In this document: positions 8,221 to 17,671 of the stretch, piece by piece
Numbering within the stretch: the stretch's first letter is position 1
Layout: every line of letters starts with the position of its first letter
Origin: Prochloron sp965198675
Lineage (GTDB): Bacteria; Cyanobacteriota; Cyanobacteriia; Cyanobacteriales; Prochloraceae
Length of the DNA: 64,000 nt
NCBI GenBank assembly: GCA_965198675.1
Contig: OZ240666.1
Coordinates: 3,782,001-3,846,000, forward strand
Direction of reading: 5' to 3'
Notes under the pieces: model-generated
Database searches by the model: none
Told to the model about the DNA's origin: nothing
The model's input: the letters and a program-made list of their open reading frames with translations, nothing else
Translations under genes and position numbers: made by a program

Positions 8221-9771
8221 ATGGAACGCTGGTTTAACACCGCTGGTCCTTGTAAGGCGGATATTCACTATATGTTGCCCCCAGGGGATCGCCTCCCTCA
8301 ACTGAAGCGATTGATTGCCCAACAAAGTTATTTTGTCATTCATGCTCCTCGACAAACGGGTAAAACTAGTGCTATGTTAGCCCTAGCCCAAGAACTTACA
8401 GAAAGTGGTGACTATACTGCTGTCATGGTTTCGGTGGAAGTGGGTTCAGCTTTTCCAGATCAACCGGATATAGCAGAAAAAGCTATCCTAGAAACATGGG
8501 AGAGGACAATTAAATTTTACCTCCCTGAAGAGTTGCAACCTCCTGCATTGCCTGAATTTGTCCCTGGGGAAGGGATTGGAGCTGCTCTACAAGCTTGGGC
8601 ACAAGCCTCTCCTTGCCCCCTGGTGGTGTTTATCGATGAGATTGATTCGCTACAAAACCAAACTCTTATCACCGTGTTGCGACAGTTGCGAGATGGTTAT
8701 CCTCGTCGCCCCCAGGGTTTTCCCCAATCTGTTGGGCTAATTGGGTTGCGAGATGTGCGAGATTATAAAGTAGCCTCTGGGGGGAGTGGAAGACTCAACA
8801 CTGCTAGTCCTTTTAATATCAAGGTGCGCTCCCTAACTTTGAGGAACTTCAACCATGATGAGGTGGCAACACTCTACAATCAACATACAGCAGCCACAGG
8901 ACAAGTTTTCACCCCGGAAGCGATAGAATATGCTTATGACATGACTCAGGGACAACCCTGGTTGGTTAATGCTTTAGGGAAAGAAGTGATGGAAGAAATG
9001 GTTACCGATCCTAAGGTTCCTATTACGGTGGAACACCTAGCTACAGCTAAAGAGATTTTGATTCAACGACAGGATACTCACCTAGATAGTTTAGCAGAAA
9101 AACTCCATGAGGAACGGGTACAAGCTATTGTAGAACCCATTTTAGCAGGACAGGAACTGAGAAATCCCCCTTGGGACGATATACAGTACTTATTGGACTT
9201 AGGACTCTGTACTACAGAGCAGGGGGGAAGTATCACTATTGCCAACCCTATCTATCGGGAAGTGTTACCCCGGTGTTTGGCTGCCTCTACCACAGCGGGG
9301 TTGGGTTATGTACAACCCACTTGGCTCAGTAAAACCGGGGATCTGTTACCAGAAAAGCTGTTGACAGCGTTCCTAAACTTTTGGCGGCAACATGGTCAGC
9401 CCCTACTGCAACATTTTACCTATCATGAAATAGCACCTCACATTGTGATGATGGCATTTTTGCATCGGGTGGTGAATGGTGGTGGCACCTTGGAGCGGGA
9501 ATATGCTATTGGTACAGGGAGGATGGATCTCTGTCTTCGTTATAGAGAAGTTACTATGGGAATGGAACTAAAGGTATGGCGAGAAGGAAGAGCAGATCCC
9601 CTTCAAGAAGGATTAGAACAGATCGAGGGCTATCTGGCTGGTTTAGGGCTACAGGAGGGATGGTTGGTGATTTTTGACCGTCGCCCCAACCAACCGCCAA
9701 TCTCTGAACGAACTACAACTGAAGAGGCTGTAACACAATCAAACCGTCATATTATTGTTATTAGGGGATAA
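8221..9771 (+). CDS. AAA-type ATPase fused to a PD-(D/E)XK nuclease domain, paralogue 2
   Basis: 516 aa, almost identical to the preceding gene through residue about 290 and again over the C-terminal nuclease core, but clearly different from about residue 295 to 400. This patchwork suggests duplication followed by gene conversion. Walker A 'APRQTGKT', Walker B 'VVFIDEID', and the nuclease residues (ERE, D in GRMDLCL, E-x-K in MELKVW) are all present, so it should be catalytically competent. It lies 64 nt after paralogue 1. Confidence 0.85.
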   Translation: MERWFNTAGPCKADIHYMLPPGDRLPQLKRLIAQQSYFVIHAPRQTGKTSAMLALAQELTESGDYTAVMVSVEVGSAFPDQPDIAEKAILETWERTIKFYLPEELQPPALPEFVPGEGIGAALQAWAQASPCPLVVFIDEIDSLQNQTLITVLRQLRDGYPRRPQGFPQSVGLIGLRDVRDYKVASGGSGRLNTASPFNIKVRSLTLRNFNHDEVATLYNQHTAATGQVFTPEAIEYAYDMTQGQPWLVNALGKEVMEEMVTDPKVPITVEHLATAKEILIQRQDTHLDSLAEKLHEERVQAIVEPILAGQELRNPPWDDIQYLLDLGLCTTEQGGSITIANPIYREVLPRCLAASTTAGLGYVQPTWLSKTGDLLPEKLLTAFLNFWRQHGQPLLQHFTYHEIAPHIVMMAFLHRVVNGGGTLEREYAIGTGRMDLCLRYREVTMGMELKVWREGRADPLQEGLEQIEGYLAGLGLQEGWLVIFDRRPNQPPISERTTTEEAVTQSNRHIIVIRG

Positions 9772-9823
9772 GATGAAACCCCTTTCCCCTTTACCCCTTC
9801 CCCTGCGCGTAGCGCTATAACCT

Positions 9824-11386
9824 ATGGAACGCTGGTTTAACACCGCTGGTCCTTGTCAAGCCGATATTCACTATATGTTGCCGCCGATTGAGCGGTTACC
9901 TAAACTCACAGGATTGATTGAGCAACGGGGCTATTTCGTCATTCATGCCCCCCGCCAAACGGGCAAAACCACCGCTATGATGGCTCTAGCTCAGCAACTG
10001 ACCCACAGCGGACAGTACACAGCAATCTTGCTCTCAGCAGAAGTAGGGGCTGGTTTTCCTCATGATCCCACAACCGCTGAACGCTATATCCTTCAGGATT
10101 GGTGGGACATAGCCCAAAGTGAACTGCCCTCAGAGCTACACCCACCGAAACTCTCAACTTTACGAGAAGAGTTCGGCCCTAATCTTCAACTGGGTAACGG
10201 GCTACGGGCATGGGCACAGGCTTCTCCTCGACCCCTGGTTATCCTCATTGATGAAATTGATGCTCTAGAAGATGAGACATTGATCACCGTTTTACGACAA
10301 CTGCGGGCTGGATATCCCCGTCGTCCTCGCAACTTTCCTCAGTCCATAGCCCTGATTGGGGTAAGGGACGTGCGGGATTATAAAGTGGCTTCTGGAGGCA
10401 GTAAACGCCTCAACAGGGCTAGTCCTTTTAATATCAAGATTGAGTCTCTCACCCTGGAGAACTTTACCCCAGCAGAAGTTGGGGCACTCTATCAGCAACA
10501 TACGAAAGCAACCCATCAGGTTTTTCTGCCCGAAGCATTAGATTATGTGTTTACCCTGACTCAAGGACAGCCTTGGTTGGTGAATGGAATAGCCCGCCAG
10601 TTGGTTGAAGTGCTGGTGACTGATCCCGACGAGCCAATTACACTTGAGGCAGTATTTCAGGCAAAAGAGTTGATCATTCAACGGCAGGAAACCCACTTAG
10701 ATAGTTTGCTGGGACTGCTCAGAGAACCAAAAATACAGGCGGTGTTTGATCCCATGTTGTCTGGTCAGGAGCTGGGGGATGTTCCAGAAGAGGATCGCCA
10801 GTATCTCCTGGATCTGGGCTTACTCAAACGCAATCGGGCTGGGGGGTTAGTTATCGCCAATCGGATTTACCAAGAAATTATTCCCCGGGTTTTGGCCAAT
10901 GGACCACAAGACAGTTTTAGCACTATTCATCCCAGCTGGTTGACCCCTGAAGGAACATTAGACCCAACGAAGCTTTTAGAAGCGTTTCTGAGCTTCTGGC
11001 GACAACATGGTCAACCTTTGTTTCAAAGTGCTCCTTATCACGAGGCTGCGCCCCACATTGTCATGATGGCATTTTTGCATCGGGTTGTCAACGGGGGTGG
11101 GACATTGGAGCGGGAATATGCTATTGGTACTGGTCGGATGGATCTCTGTCTGAGTTATGGGGAAGTGACCATGGGGATAGAACTGAAGGTTTGGCGAGAA
11201 GGAAGACCGGATCCCCTTGAAGAAGGGTTAGAACAGATCGAGGGCTATCTGGCTGGTCTAGGGCTGCACGAGGGATGGTTGGTGATTTTTGACCGTCGTC
11301 CTAACCTACCGCCAATCTCGGAACGAACTACTACTGAAGATGCTGTAACACCATCAAACCGCAGTATTCTTGTTATTCGAGGATAA
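9824..11386 (+). CDS. AAA-type ATPase fused to a PD-(D/E)XK nuclease domain, paralogue 3
   Basis: 520 aa and the most divergent of the three. It keeps Walker A (APRQTGKT), Walker B (VILIDEID) and the nuclease core (GRMDLCL, MGIELKVW). The segment between the two ATPase motifs is longer and different (LREEFGPNLQLGNGLRAW), while the last 110 residues are close to paralogues 1 and 2. Its upstream sequence lacks the shared leader and instead carries GCGCGTAGCGC repeat DNA. The array is followed by the inverted composite repeat at 11414. Confidence 0.85.
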   Translation: MERWFNTAGPCQADIHYMLPPIERLPKLTGLIEQRGYFVIHAPRQTGKTTAMMALAQQLTHSGQYTAILLSAEVGAGFPHDPTTAERYILQDWWDIAQSELPSELHPPKLSTLREEFGPNLQLGNGLRAWAQASPRPLVILIDEIDALEDETLITVLRQLRAGYPRRPRNFPQSIALIGVRDVRDYKVASGGSKRLNRASPFNIKIESLTLENFTPAEVGALYQQHTKATHQVFLPEALDYVFTLTQGQPWLVNGIARQLVEVLVTDPDEPITLEAVFQAKELIIQRQETHLDSLLGLLREPKIQAVFDPMLSGQELGDVPEEDRQYLLDLGLLKRNRAGGLVIANRIYQEIIPRVLANGPQDSFSTIHPSWLTPEGTLDPTKLLEAFLSFWRQHGQPLFQSAPYHEAAPHIVMMAFLHRVVNGGGTLEREYAIGTGRMDLCLSYGEVTMGIELKVWREGRPDPLEEGLEQIEGYLAGLGLHEGWLVIFDRRPNLPPISERTTTEDAVTPSNRSILVIRG

Positions 11387-11413
11387 CATTATTATTTTTT
11401 AAATGATGGTAAA

Positions 11414-11530
11414 AGTCACCTTTCAGTTACCAGTGACCAGTAATCACGTACCATGGTAGCAGCTCAACCTTGGGTTTGAGGCCCCCACCACTTATTTGGT
11501 GGCAAGCCACTTATTGGTGGAAGGTAACTG
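11414..11530. repeat. Inverted copy of the 979-1096 composite repeat
   Basis: Reads as the reverse complement of 979-1096: TTTCAGTTACCAGTGACCAG, then the CCATGGTA block, GGCCCCCACCA, and the CCACTTATTTGGTGG hairpin. Heptamer-like GTAACTGGTAACTAG units continue to about 11590. Confidence 0.85.
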
Positions 11531-11948
11531 GTAACTAGTAACTGGTCACTGTCATGGTACAAGGTAACTGTCATGGTACAAGGTCACTGTTTTACATGTG
11601 TTGTTTTGTTGCTTAGCCTAGATTTTATGTTAATGTAAATCTAATCTTTGAAACGCACCCTACTGGGGTGGCACAACTAAAATAGGGTATTAGGGGATTA
11701 GGCAGGGTCTGGGGTCTGGGGAAGAGTCCGAAGAGTCCGAAGAGGGGACAGGACTACATAACCCAAAATCTATTGTACCAAATTAGCTGTGTTATTCCAC
11801 TACTTATATATTTTATAAATAAAGTAAAAAAAATTTTAATGTTTATGGTTTTAAGATAACACTAAGAGGAATAACTAAGAGTGGCCCAAGGCGATCGCCA
11901 CCAGGGTCACTTATAGACAGGATACGATAGAACAAAAATATTGAACAA
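11531..11948. other. Intergenic stretch without a gene
   Basis: Contains short direct repeats (GGGTCTGGGGTCTGGGG, GAAGAGTCCGAAGAGTCCGAAG) and an AT-rich region from 11790 to 11860 that may hold the promoter of the CapA pair. No ORF with coding character. Confidence 0.4.
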
Positions 11949-13220
11949 ATGAAGAAAACCCATAGCCTTTGGATTGCTATACTAGGTATAAGTTTACTTA
12001 CTGTACCCACAAGCTGTTCTCAACCTCCAGAAACACCAACTACCGAGGATATAGAAGCAACTCCAACTCCAACTCTAACACAATTAACAGAATCAAAACC
12101 AAAACCATCCCCTCTCCCGGAACCCACCACGACCGTAATTGCCGGGAGTATCTACCAAGAACCAAATCAAACAGATACGGAAGCTACTTTAGCCCCAGTT
12201 CCCTTAGCAGGAGAAGAAACTGCCGCCTTCTTAGACATTCGGGGAGTAGGAGATTCTGGTATGGCCAATACCCATCAACAACCCTTAGCTCCTAACTTTG
12301 GCCAGCGTCTGGATAATTTCGACCCCACTGGTAAATCATATCGCGGCGATCTCTCTTTTATCAATTGGGAAAGCGTAGTGGGAACTCGTTGCAATCAATT
12401 TTGGTCTGGAAGAGGACCCAGGTCTTTTGCTTTTATTTCCCATCCGGATAATATGGTCCAACTTTACCAGCGCGGTTTCAATCTCATCGGTTTGGCGAAT
12501 AACCACACTAGGGATTGTCCCAACGCAGAAGAGGGTGTGGACGGTGCTAATGCTTCCGCACACCATATGGAAAGATTGACTACAGAGGTGGGTGCAGATT
12601 GGTTGTGGCACGGTGTGGGGACGGAAAAAACGGCAACAGTGAAAGAGATGACTGTGAAAGGCAAAACTATCAGAGTAGCTTTTGCCAGCTTATACCTAGC
12701 CCAAGGAGATTGTACTTACGTTACTTGTTTGAAAGACGAATTAACTGCATTGCGATCCCTCAGAGATGCAGAAGCGGACATTCGCATTCTCGCCATGCAC
12801 AGTTGGACTGACGCGACCCAAAAGCAACTTGTCAACATCGGAGTTAATTTCATTCGTAACTTTGACGGGGATATTGTTTTCGGACACGGACCCCACCGTT
12901 GGAAACCTGTACCCATTGTGGAATCCCCCAGAGGTAAGCGAGGGGTACTGTTTGAAAGCTTGGGCAACTTCATCCATCCTTCCCTGATTGCCAGTTCCCA
13001 ACATCTGATTGGGCGGGTACTTTTCGATTTAGATACCCTGGAACTACGGCAGGTACAAATTATCCCCATGGCTGTCAATCGAGTCTATGTTAATTTTGGC
13101 GGCACACCCAATCCCACCAGTCTCCCTGCTAATCTAACTTGGAAGTATACTAGGGATAAGACCTGGCAAAGCGGTGTTAACTCCCAAGCAAAAGCAGCTT
13201 ACTCCAATATTAAACAGTAA
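11949..13220 (+). CDS. CapA-family (poly-gamma-glutamate capsule-type) lipoprotein, copy 1
   Basis: 423 aa. Lipoprotein signal with lipobox 'VPTSC' (Cys about 28), then a Thr/Pro-rich linker. The body has the metallophosphatase-like CapA motifs: 'LDIRGVGDSGMA', 'DLSFINWESVVG', 'GFNLIGLANNHTRDC' (the N-N-H motif), 'HSWTD', 'VFGHGPHRWKPV' and 'FESLGNFIHPSL'. CapA/PgsA proteins take part in capsule poly-gamma-glutamate export or attachment, but most bacterial members are uncharacterised, so a polymer role is inference. A second paralogue follows after 5 nt. Confidence 0.85.
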   Translation: MKKTHSLWIAILGISLLTVPTSCSQPPETPTTEDIEATPTPTLTQLTESKPKPSPLPEPTTTVIAGSIYQEPNQTDTEATLAPVPLAGEETAAFLDIRGVGDSGMANTHQQPLAPNFGQRLDNFDPTGKSYRGDLSFINWESVVGTRCNQFWSGRGPRSFAFISHPDNMVQLYQRGFNLIGLANNHTRDCPNAEEGVDGANASAHHMERLTTEVGADWLWHGVGTEKTATVKEMTVKGKTIRVAFASLYLAQGDCTYVTCLKDELTALRSLRDAEADIRILAMHSWTDATQKQLVNIGVNFIRNFDGDIVFGHGPHRWKPVPIVESPRGKRGVLFESLGNFIHPSLIASSQHLIGRVLFDLDTLELRQVQIIPMAVNRVYVNFGGTPNPTSLPANLTWKYTRDKTWQSGVNSQAKAAYSNIKQ

Positions 13221-13225
13221 TTTTC

Positions 13226-14434
13226 ATGAACAAAAACAATCATTTTCCTCTTGTGGTTTCGGCGATCGCTCTCTCTATGGCCAGTATTTCTTCCCCTTGG
13301 TTCAACTCTCCTGGTGTTAGAGCACAACAAACTATTCCCCTCCCGGAATCAATCTCAACCAACACTTCTTTAGCACCAGTACCCCTAAATACCACCCAAG
13401 CTCCTGAATTTTTAGACATTCGGGGAGTAGGGGATTCCGGTATGGCACTTACCTACAAGCAGCCTTTAGATTTAAGCGCCACCTTACCAGAAGGAGGCTC
13501 AGCTAACTTTGGCCAGCGTCTTGATGCTTTAGACCCCACTCGTATATCCTATCGGGGCGATTTATCTTTTATTAATTGGGAAACTGTAGTTGGAAATTAT
13601 TGTCAACAATTTAGAGGACGACCCAGTCGCAGTTCCTATGCCTTTGTGTCCCACCCAGATAATTTAAAAGAAGCTTACAAGCGAGGTTTTAACCTCATCG
13701 GTCTTGCTAACAACCACAGTTGGGATTGTCCGGTGGGAGAAAATGGCGCTTACGGAGCTACAGAGTCAGCTCGTCACATGGAGCGATTGACCGATGAAAT
13801 AGGTGCTGACTGGATCTGGCATGGTGTAGGTGAGCAGCAGAAAAAAGCAGCGCAAGTTAAAACTATGACCGTGAAAGAGAAAAAAATCAAAGTAGCATTT
13901 GCCAGCCTTTACCTAGGAGGTGCTTGTCGGGACATTACTTGTGCTAGCGACAAAAATACTATCTTGCGGTCTCTCCGGGACGCTGATGCAGATATTCGCA
14001 TTCTCTCCATTCACAGTTGGAATAATTCAACCCAACAGCAATTAGTAAATACTGGTACTGATTTCATCCGTAACTATAACGGAGATGTGGTTTTCGGACA
14101 TGGACCCCATGTTTGGAAACCAGTTACAATTGTCCAATCAACTTCTGGCAAACAAGGCGTAATGTTTGAAAGTTTAGGCAATTTTATCCATCCTAACCTA
14201 GCAGCCAAGCAGAAAGATATGATTGGTAGGGTGTTATTCGACTTGGAAACTCTCCAACTACGTCAAGTACAGGCTATTCCTCTGAAAGTTGATGCTGCTT
14301 TTGCTAGCTTTACTGGAGCGCTCCCACCTACCTCTATTCCATCCCGAAACTTCAAGTGGCAGGTTATCAACGATCCTAACTGGCAAGATGGTATAACTAA
14401 CCAATTGAAAGCTGTTTACTATAATATCCAATAA
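13226..14434 (+). CDS. CapA-family secreted protein, copy 2
   Basis: 402 aa. Signal peptide without a lipobox (cleavage expected after 'PGVRA'), so this copy is probably periplasmic or secreted rather than lipid-anchored. It has the same CapA motifs as the upstream gene: 'LDIRGVGDSGMA', 'DLSFINWETVVG', 'GLANNHSWDC', 'HSWNN', 'FGHGPHVWKPV' and 'FESLGNFIHPNL'. Starts 5 nt after the stop of copy 1, so the two are one operon. They differ mainly in the membrane anchor and in the loop after 'YKQPLDLSA'. Confidence 0.85.
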   Translation: MNKNNHFPLVVSAIALSMASISSPWFNSPGVRAQQTIPLPESISTNTSLAPVPLNTTQAPEFLDIRGVGDSGMALTYKQPLDLSATLPEGGSANFGQRLDALDPTRISYRGDLSFINWETVVGNYCQQFRGRPSRSSYAFVSHPDNLKEAYKRGFNLIGLANNHSWDCPVGENGAYGATESARHMERLTDEIGADWIWHGVGEQQKKAAQVKTMTVKEKKIKVAFASLYLGGACRDITCASDKNTILRSLRDADADIRILSIHSWNNSTQQQLVNTGTDFIRNYNGDVVFGHGPHVWKPVTIVQSTSGKQGVMFESLGNFIHPNLAAKQKDMIGRVLFDLETLQLRQVQAIPLKVDAAFASFTGALPPTSIPSRNFKWQVINDPNWQDGITNQLKAVYYNIQ

Positions 14435-14492
14435 CTTTTTTGGGAGGTATAGCACGGAAAGTGGTGACTATACTGCTGTCGGCCTACAGTTG

Positions 14493-15185
14493 CTAAGTTC
14501 CATACCATTCTAAGCCATTTGGTAGGGTTTGTGCGGCAAACTCAAGGTGCAGGACGCGACGATGGTGAGGTTTCCGTGCAGGTTGAGAACCATGAAGAAT
14601 TAACGGTTTCATCACCAGTACTCCACCAACTGATCCGGAACAATTAACGGCAAGAGGTTTCCACTTCTCAATAGCTTCCTCTGAGAGACGTCCGTGACTA
14701 TGGGAGGTGGGAATAAGACGCAAAGAACCATTGTCCTCACCTGCATCGTCTAAATGAATGCGCAGAGTAAGCATGCTTTCCAAAAGGGCAATTGGGGGTT
14801 GAACGTGGTGAATGCCATCTTTACGAGACCAGGGAGCAAAACCTGGGGTATCTATGGGTCTGCTCACGGCAATAGTTAGGTCTTGGTGCCAGGGAACACC
14901 CCAGTTAGCTTTTGGGTTCTTGTCAAAAAAGATGCCTCGCACTGGGAAAGCAACATGACCCAGAATTGGTTCCACTAAAGTCCGGATCTTAGGAGAGGAA
15001 GTGAGGGTACGAACGGCAGGAATTATCTCCAGGAGACGCCGAATGGCATAATGCTTGGTGTTGTTTTGTTGAATGATCCTCCCTATTTCATTCCTCAACA
15101 ATTCTACTTCTTTCTTATTTAAAACACCTTCGACACAGCAAAAGCCAAATTTCTCTACAGCTTTACGATATTCTAAGTTAGACAT
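14493..15185 (-). CDS. Phytanoyl-CoA dioxygenase (PhyH)-family oxygenase
   Basis: 230 aa from the ATG at 15185. Fe(II)/2-oxoglutarate oxygenase signatures: 'VPWHQD' (His and Asp of the facial triad, about residues 97-99), 'LHLDDAGEDNGSLRLIPTSH', and the distal His with the 2-oxoglutarate-binding Arg in 'LILHGSQPARKPHHRRVLHLEF'. Members hydroxylate small molecules; the substrate is unknown. It is on the same strand as the following alpha/beta hydrolase, separated by about 120 nt of repeat DNA. Confidence 0.88.
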   Translation of the reverse strand: MSNLEYRKAVEKFGFCCVEGVLNKKEVELLRNEIGRIIQQNNTKHYAIRRLLEIIPAVRTLTSSPKIRTLVEPILGHVAFPVRGIFFDKNPKANWGVPWHQDLTIAVSRPIDTPGFAPWSRKDGIHHVQPPIALLESMLTLRIHLDDAGEDNGSLRLIPTSHSHGRLSEEAIEKWKPLAVNCSGSVGGVLVMKPLILHGSQPARKPHHRRVLHLEFAAQTLPNGLEWYGT

Positions 15186-15304
15186 GCTCAAAATTCTGCT
15201 ACAGGATTAAACCACAGAGGCACAGAGGACACAGAGAAAGATAAGAGAGGAAGTTCGTCGGGCGCTCGCGTAGCGGAGCTTCGCTCTCGCTGTCATGGTA
15301 CTTG

Positions 15305-16135
15305 CTATACACATGCTAGAAATTCTGCTACAGTACGATTAAATGGTGACGGCTGGACTAAAAATGGCCAATGATGGCCGGGAACTTGGCGAATTTGTAA
15401 ATTGGTTAAATAGGTTTGATAGGGTTTAAGTTGCCATGAAGTACGATTGAGACCAGAAGCTGGTTTAATGAAGAGAGTAGGAATAGTCAAGGGTTTGGTT
15501 AATCCTGCTACTTTCATGACGTCAGCAAAAATTTCATTCCTTGCTTGAAGGACAAACTTACTGCCCCAAGTACCGTCTGGTTTCCGTTCTAATCCTGCTG
15601 CAAAGACTTGTTGTTGTAAAACACTCCAACCTTTATATTGTTTTAACTCCTTGGCTACTTTTTTGGCTGCTTCGTAACTCGGAAATGGTCCCATCATTTT
15701 CAGAAAGGGCAACATTTTATATAATAGAGGAAAGGTGAATTTCAACCAACTAGGCATTGTGCCAATAAAGAAGGGATCCACTAAAATTAAACTCTGAAAA
15801 CGTTCTGGATTTTGGGTAGCCCAAATTGCTGCTAGTTTCCCACTCCAAGAGTGACCGAGAACATGAGCAGAGGACCAACCTAGGTGCTCCATCAATGCTT
15901 CTAAGTCGTCGATTATCTCCTTAAAAGTATAACCTTGCGACGGTTTGCTACTTTCTCCATGACCCCGCAAATCTGGAGCCACAATATGGTAATCTGGAGC
16001 GAGATATTCTCCCAGACTTTTCCAAATCAGAGCTAAATCAGCTAAACCGTGCAACAAAATTAAAGGTTTCTTTCCTTGATTCCATTCTAGGTAGGAAAGT
16101 TGCAGTTTTGGTAAAGTTAATGTTTGACGAATCAT
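15305..16135 (-). CDS. Alpha/beta-fold hydrolase
   Basis: 276 aa. 'LILLHGLAD' (oxyanion-hole HG), 'DLRGHGESSKP', the nucleophile elbow 'GHSWSG' (Ser about 97), and a late His in 'PGHHWPFL' make a complete Ser/Asp/His triad plausible. The sequence is close to the general epoxide-hydrolase/haloperoxidase-like group; substrate unknown. Confidence 0.88.
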   Translation of the reverse strand: MIRQTLTLPKLQLSYLEWNQGKKPLILLHGLADLALIWKSLGEYLAPDYHIVAPDLRGHGESSKPSQGYTFKEIIDDLEALMEHLGWSSAHVLGHSWSGKLAAIWATQNPERFQSLILVDPFFIGTMPSWLKFTFPLLYKMLPFLKMMGPFPSYEAAKKVAKELKQYKGWSVLQQQVFAAGLERKPDGTWGSKFVLQARNEIFADVMKVAGLTKPLTIPTLFIKPASGLNRTSWQLKPYQTYLTNLQIRQVPGHHWPFLVQPSPFNRTVAEFLACV

Positions 16136-16705
16136 CTATAGCAGTTACCAGTTATCAGTCCTGCTCATGCCAACCGGGGCAGTCAGGCAGTTACCAGTTA
16201 TAGCGCAACGCGCGGGTGTAGGGTGTAGGGTTCGGGGTAGAAAAGTAGGAGCAGCGTCATCGACGGTGCCCTACAGGGACATATATGAAATTATTTTTCG
16301 GAAATAGTAGTATAGCCAACCTCACCCACTGGATCACTCTCCTCCTCAACTAACTCCAATTCTGGTTGAACGAATGCGCGACAGTCCCCACCCGTAGGAT
16401 GCGTTAGCTGTCGTAGGATGCGTTACTAGCCACTGTAGGATGCGTTACTAGCCGTAAGTAGTAGCAACAATACAAACTTTGTTGGCGTAACGCATCGTAC
16501 TAGCAACAATACAAACTTTGTTGGCGTAACGCATCGTACGTAGCAGCATCCTAAATTAAATGGGTTAGCGTAACGCATCCTACGCGAAGCGGGGGGGGGG
16601 AAGGATAGCGCGGGAATGAGCGAGGGTTCGATACCCCCTAAGTTCCCAACTACGCTTTTGGGAACCTTTTTGGGGTTTCATCTTGATATCCTACACCAAA
16701 ACTGC
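16136..16705. repeat. Repeat-rich spacer with the GTAGGATGCGTTA palindrome cluster
   Basis: Holds the TCCTGCTCATGCCAACC block (about 16159) and, at 16393-16585, a cluster of palindromic units: GTAGGATGCGTTACTAGCC on one side and TAACGCATCCTAC on the other, enclosing two copies of CAACAATACAAACTTTGTTG. A near-identical cluster is at 35137-35332 and parts recur at 19019-19085, 36795-36843 and 48684-48783. No gene. Confidence 0.75.
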
Positions 16706-16707
16706 TA

Positions 16708-17613
16708 TAGAACCCATTTGAGATCTCTGTTGTGGAGTAAAATAGGGAAAAAATGCCGTACTCAAGTAGTTTGACAGACGGGGAGTGGAAAATAATAGAA
16801 CCTCTGTTGCCCAAAAAGAAACAGACAAGACCACCAAAATGGAGTAAAAGGCAGATTTTAGATGGTATCTTGTACCAATTAAAGAATGGTTGTAATTGGT
16901 GTGACTTACCCAAAGACTTGCCCCCCTATTCCACAGTATTTTGGTACTACAAACAGTGGCGATCGCTTGGGGTAATCGAAGCAATCAGAGATATCTTGCA
17001 TAGTAGAGTCCGTCAGCAAGTTAAAAAAAAAGGGCAATGGACAACTCTAATCATCATTGACTCCCAAGCGGTAAAAAATACCTGTAACGCCAGTGTAAAG
17101 TCGAAAGGGTTTTGTTTTTACAAGTCTACCAATGGTCTTAAAAGACATCTAGCAGTAGATACTTTGGGCTTTCCTTTTTTTAGTCATTGCACCAAAGCAT
17201 CGGTATCTGACGATGTGGGTTTGATTGAAATGTTATCGAAAAACATAGATTATTTCAAGTCTAAACCAGTCAACATCCCCAAGATTACCATTTTGCTTGA
17301 CCATGGATATTACCCAGAAAAACTGACACAGGAATTACATAAAATTTATCCGGCGATTATGACTAAGATTAGATTTAAGGTCTCCCGTAAACCATCAAAA
17401 GCTCAAAAGAAAAAGGAAGGAAAAACCGGTTTTGTGCCAGTAAAAGCGCGGTGGGTGATTGAAAGAACTAATTCGTGGATGGAAAGATGCAAGAGTTTGG
17501 TCAAAAACTTTGAAAGGACTCTTGAGCAGGCTAATACCAAGATTAGTCTATGTTTTGTCCGACTGATGCTTAAAAGGCTAGCCACTACTTAAAAAGATCT
17601 CAAATGGGTTCTA
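16708..17613 (+). mobile_element. IS5-family insertion sequence, copy A
   Basis: 906 bp bounded by the perfect inverted repeat TAGAACCCATTTGAGATCT and flanked on both sides by TA, consistent with a 2-bp TA target duplication. A second copy of identical length is at 55895-56800 in the same orientation. Confidence 0.85.
16753..17592 (+). CDS. IS5-family transposase
   Basis: 279 aa DDE transposase. N-terminal 'LTDGEWKIIEPLLP' and 'WSKRQILDGILYQLKNGCNWCDLP' are typical of IS5-family elements of the IS427/IS1031 kind; catalytic residues fit 'IIDSQAVKNT' (D), 'ILLDHGY' (D) and 'WVIERTNSWMERCK' (E with the Y/R-type tail). The frame is intact. It differs from the copy at 55940 at only four residues, so transposition was recent. 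Confidence 0.92.
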   Translation: MPYSSSLTDGEWKIIEPLLPKKKQTRPPKWSKRQILDGILYQLKNGCNWCDLPKDLPPYSTVFWYYKQWRSLGVIEAIRDILHSRVRQQVKKKGQWTTLIIIDSQAVKNTCNASVKSKGFCFYKSTNGLKRHLAVDTLGFPFFSHCTKASVSDDVGLIEMLSKNIDYFKSKPVNIPKITILLDHGYYPEKLTQELHKIYPAIMTKIRFKVSRKPSKAQKKKEGKTGFVPVKARWVIERTNSWMERCKSLVKNFERTLEQANTKISLCFVRLMLKRLATT

Positions 17614-17671
17614 TAGTTAGAGTATCCGACTCAACAGTCCTGCTCCTGCCAAGCCTGGCCTGAGCAGGGCC

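Noticed and set aside
12336..13078. Several ORFs antisense to the CapA-like gene
   Set aside because: Shadow frames; the plus-strand gene has a signal peptide and family motifs.
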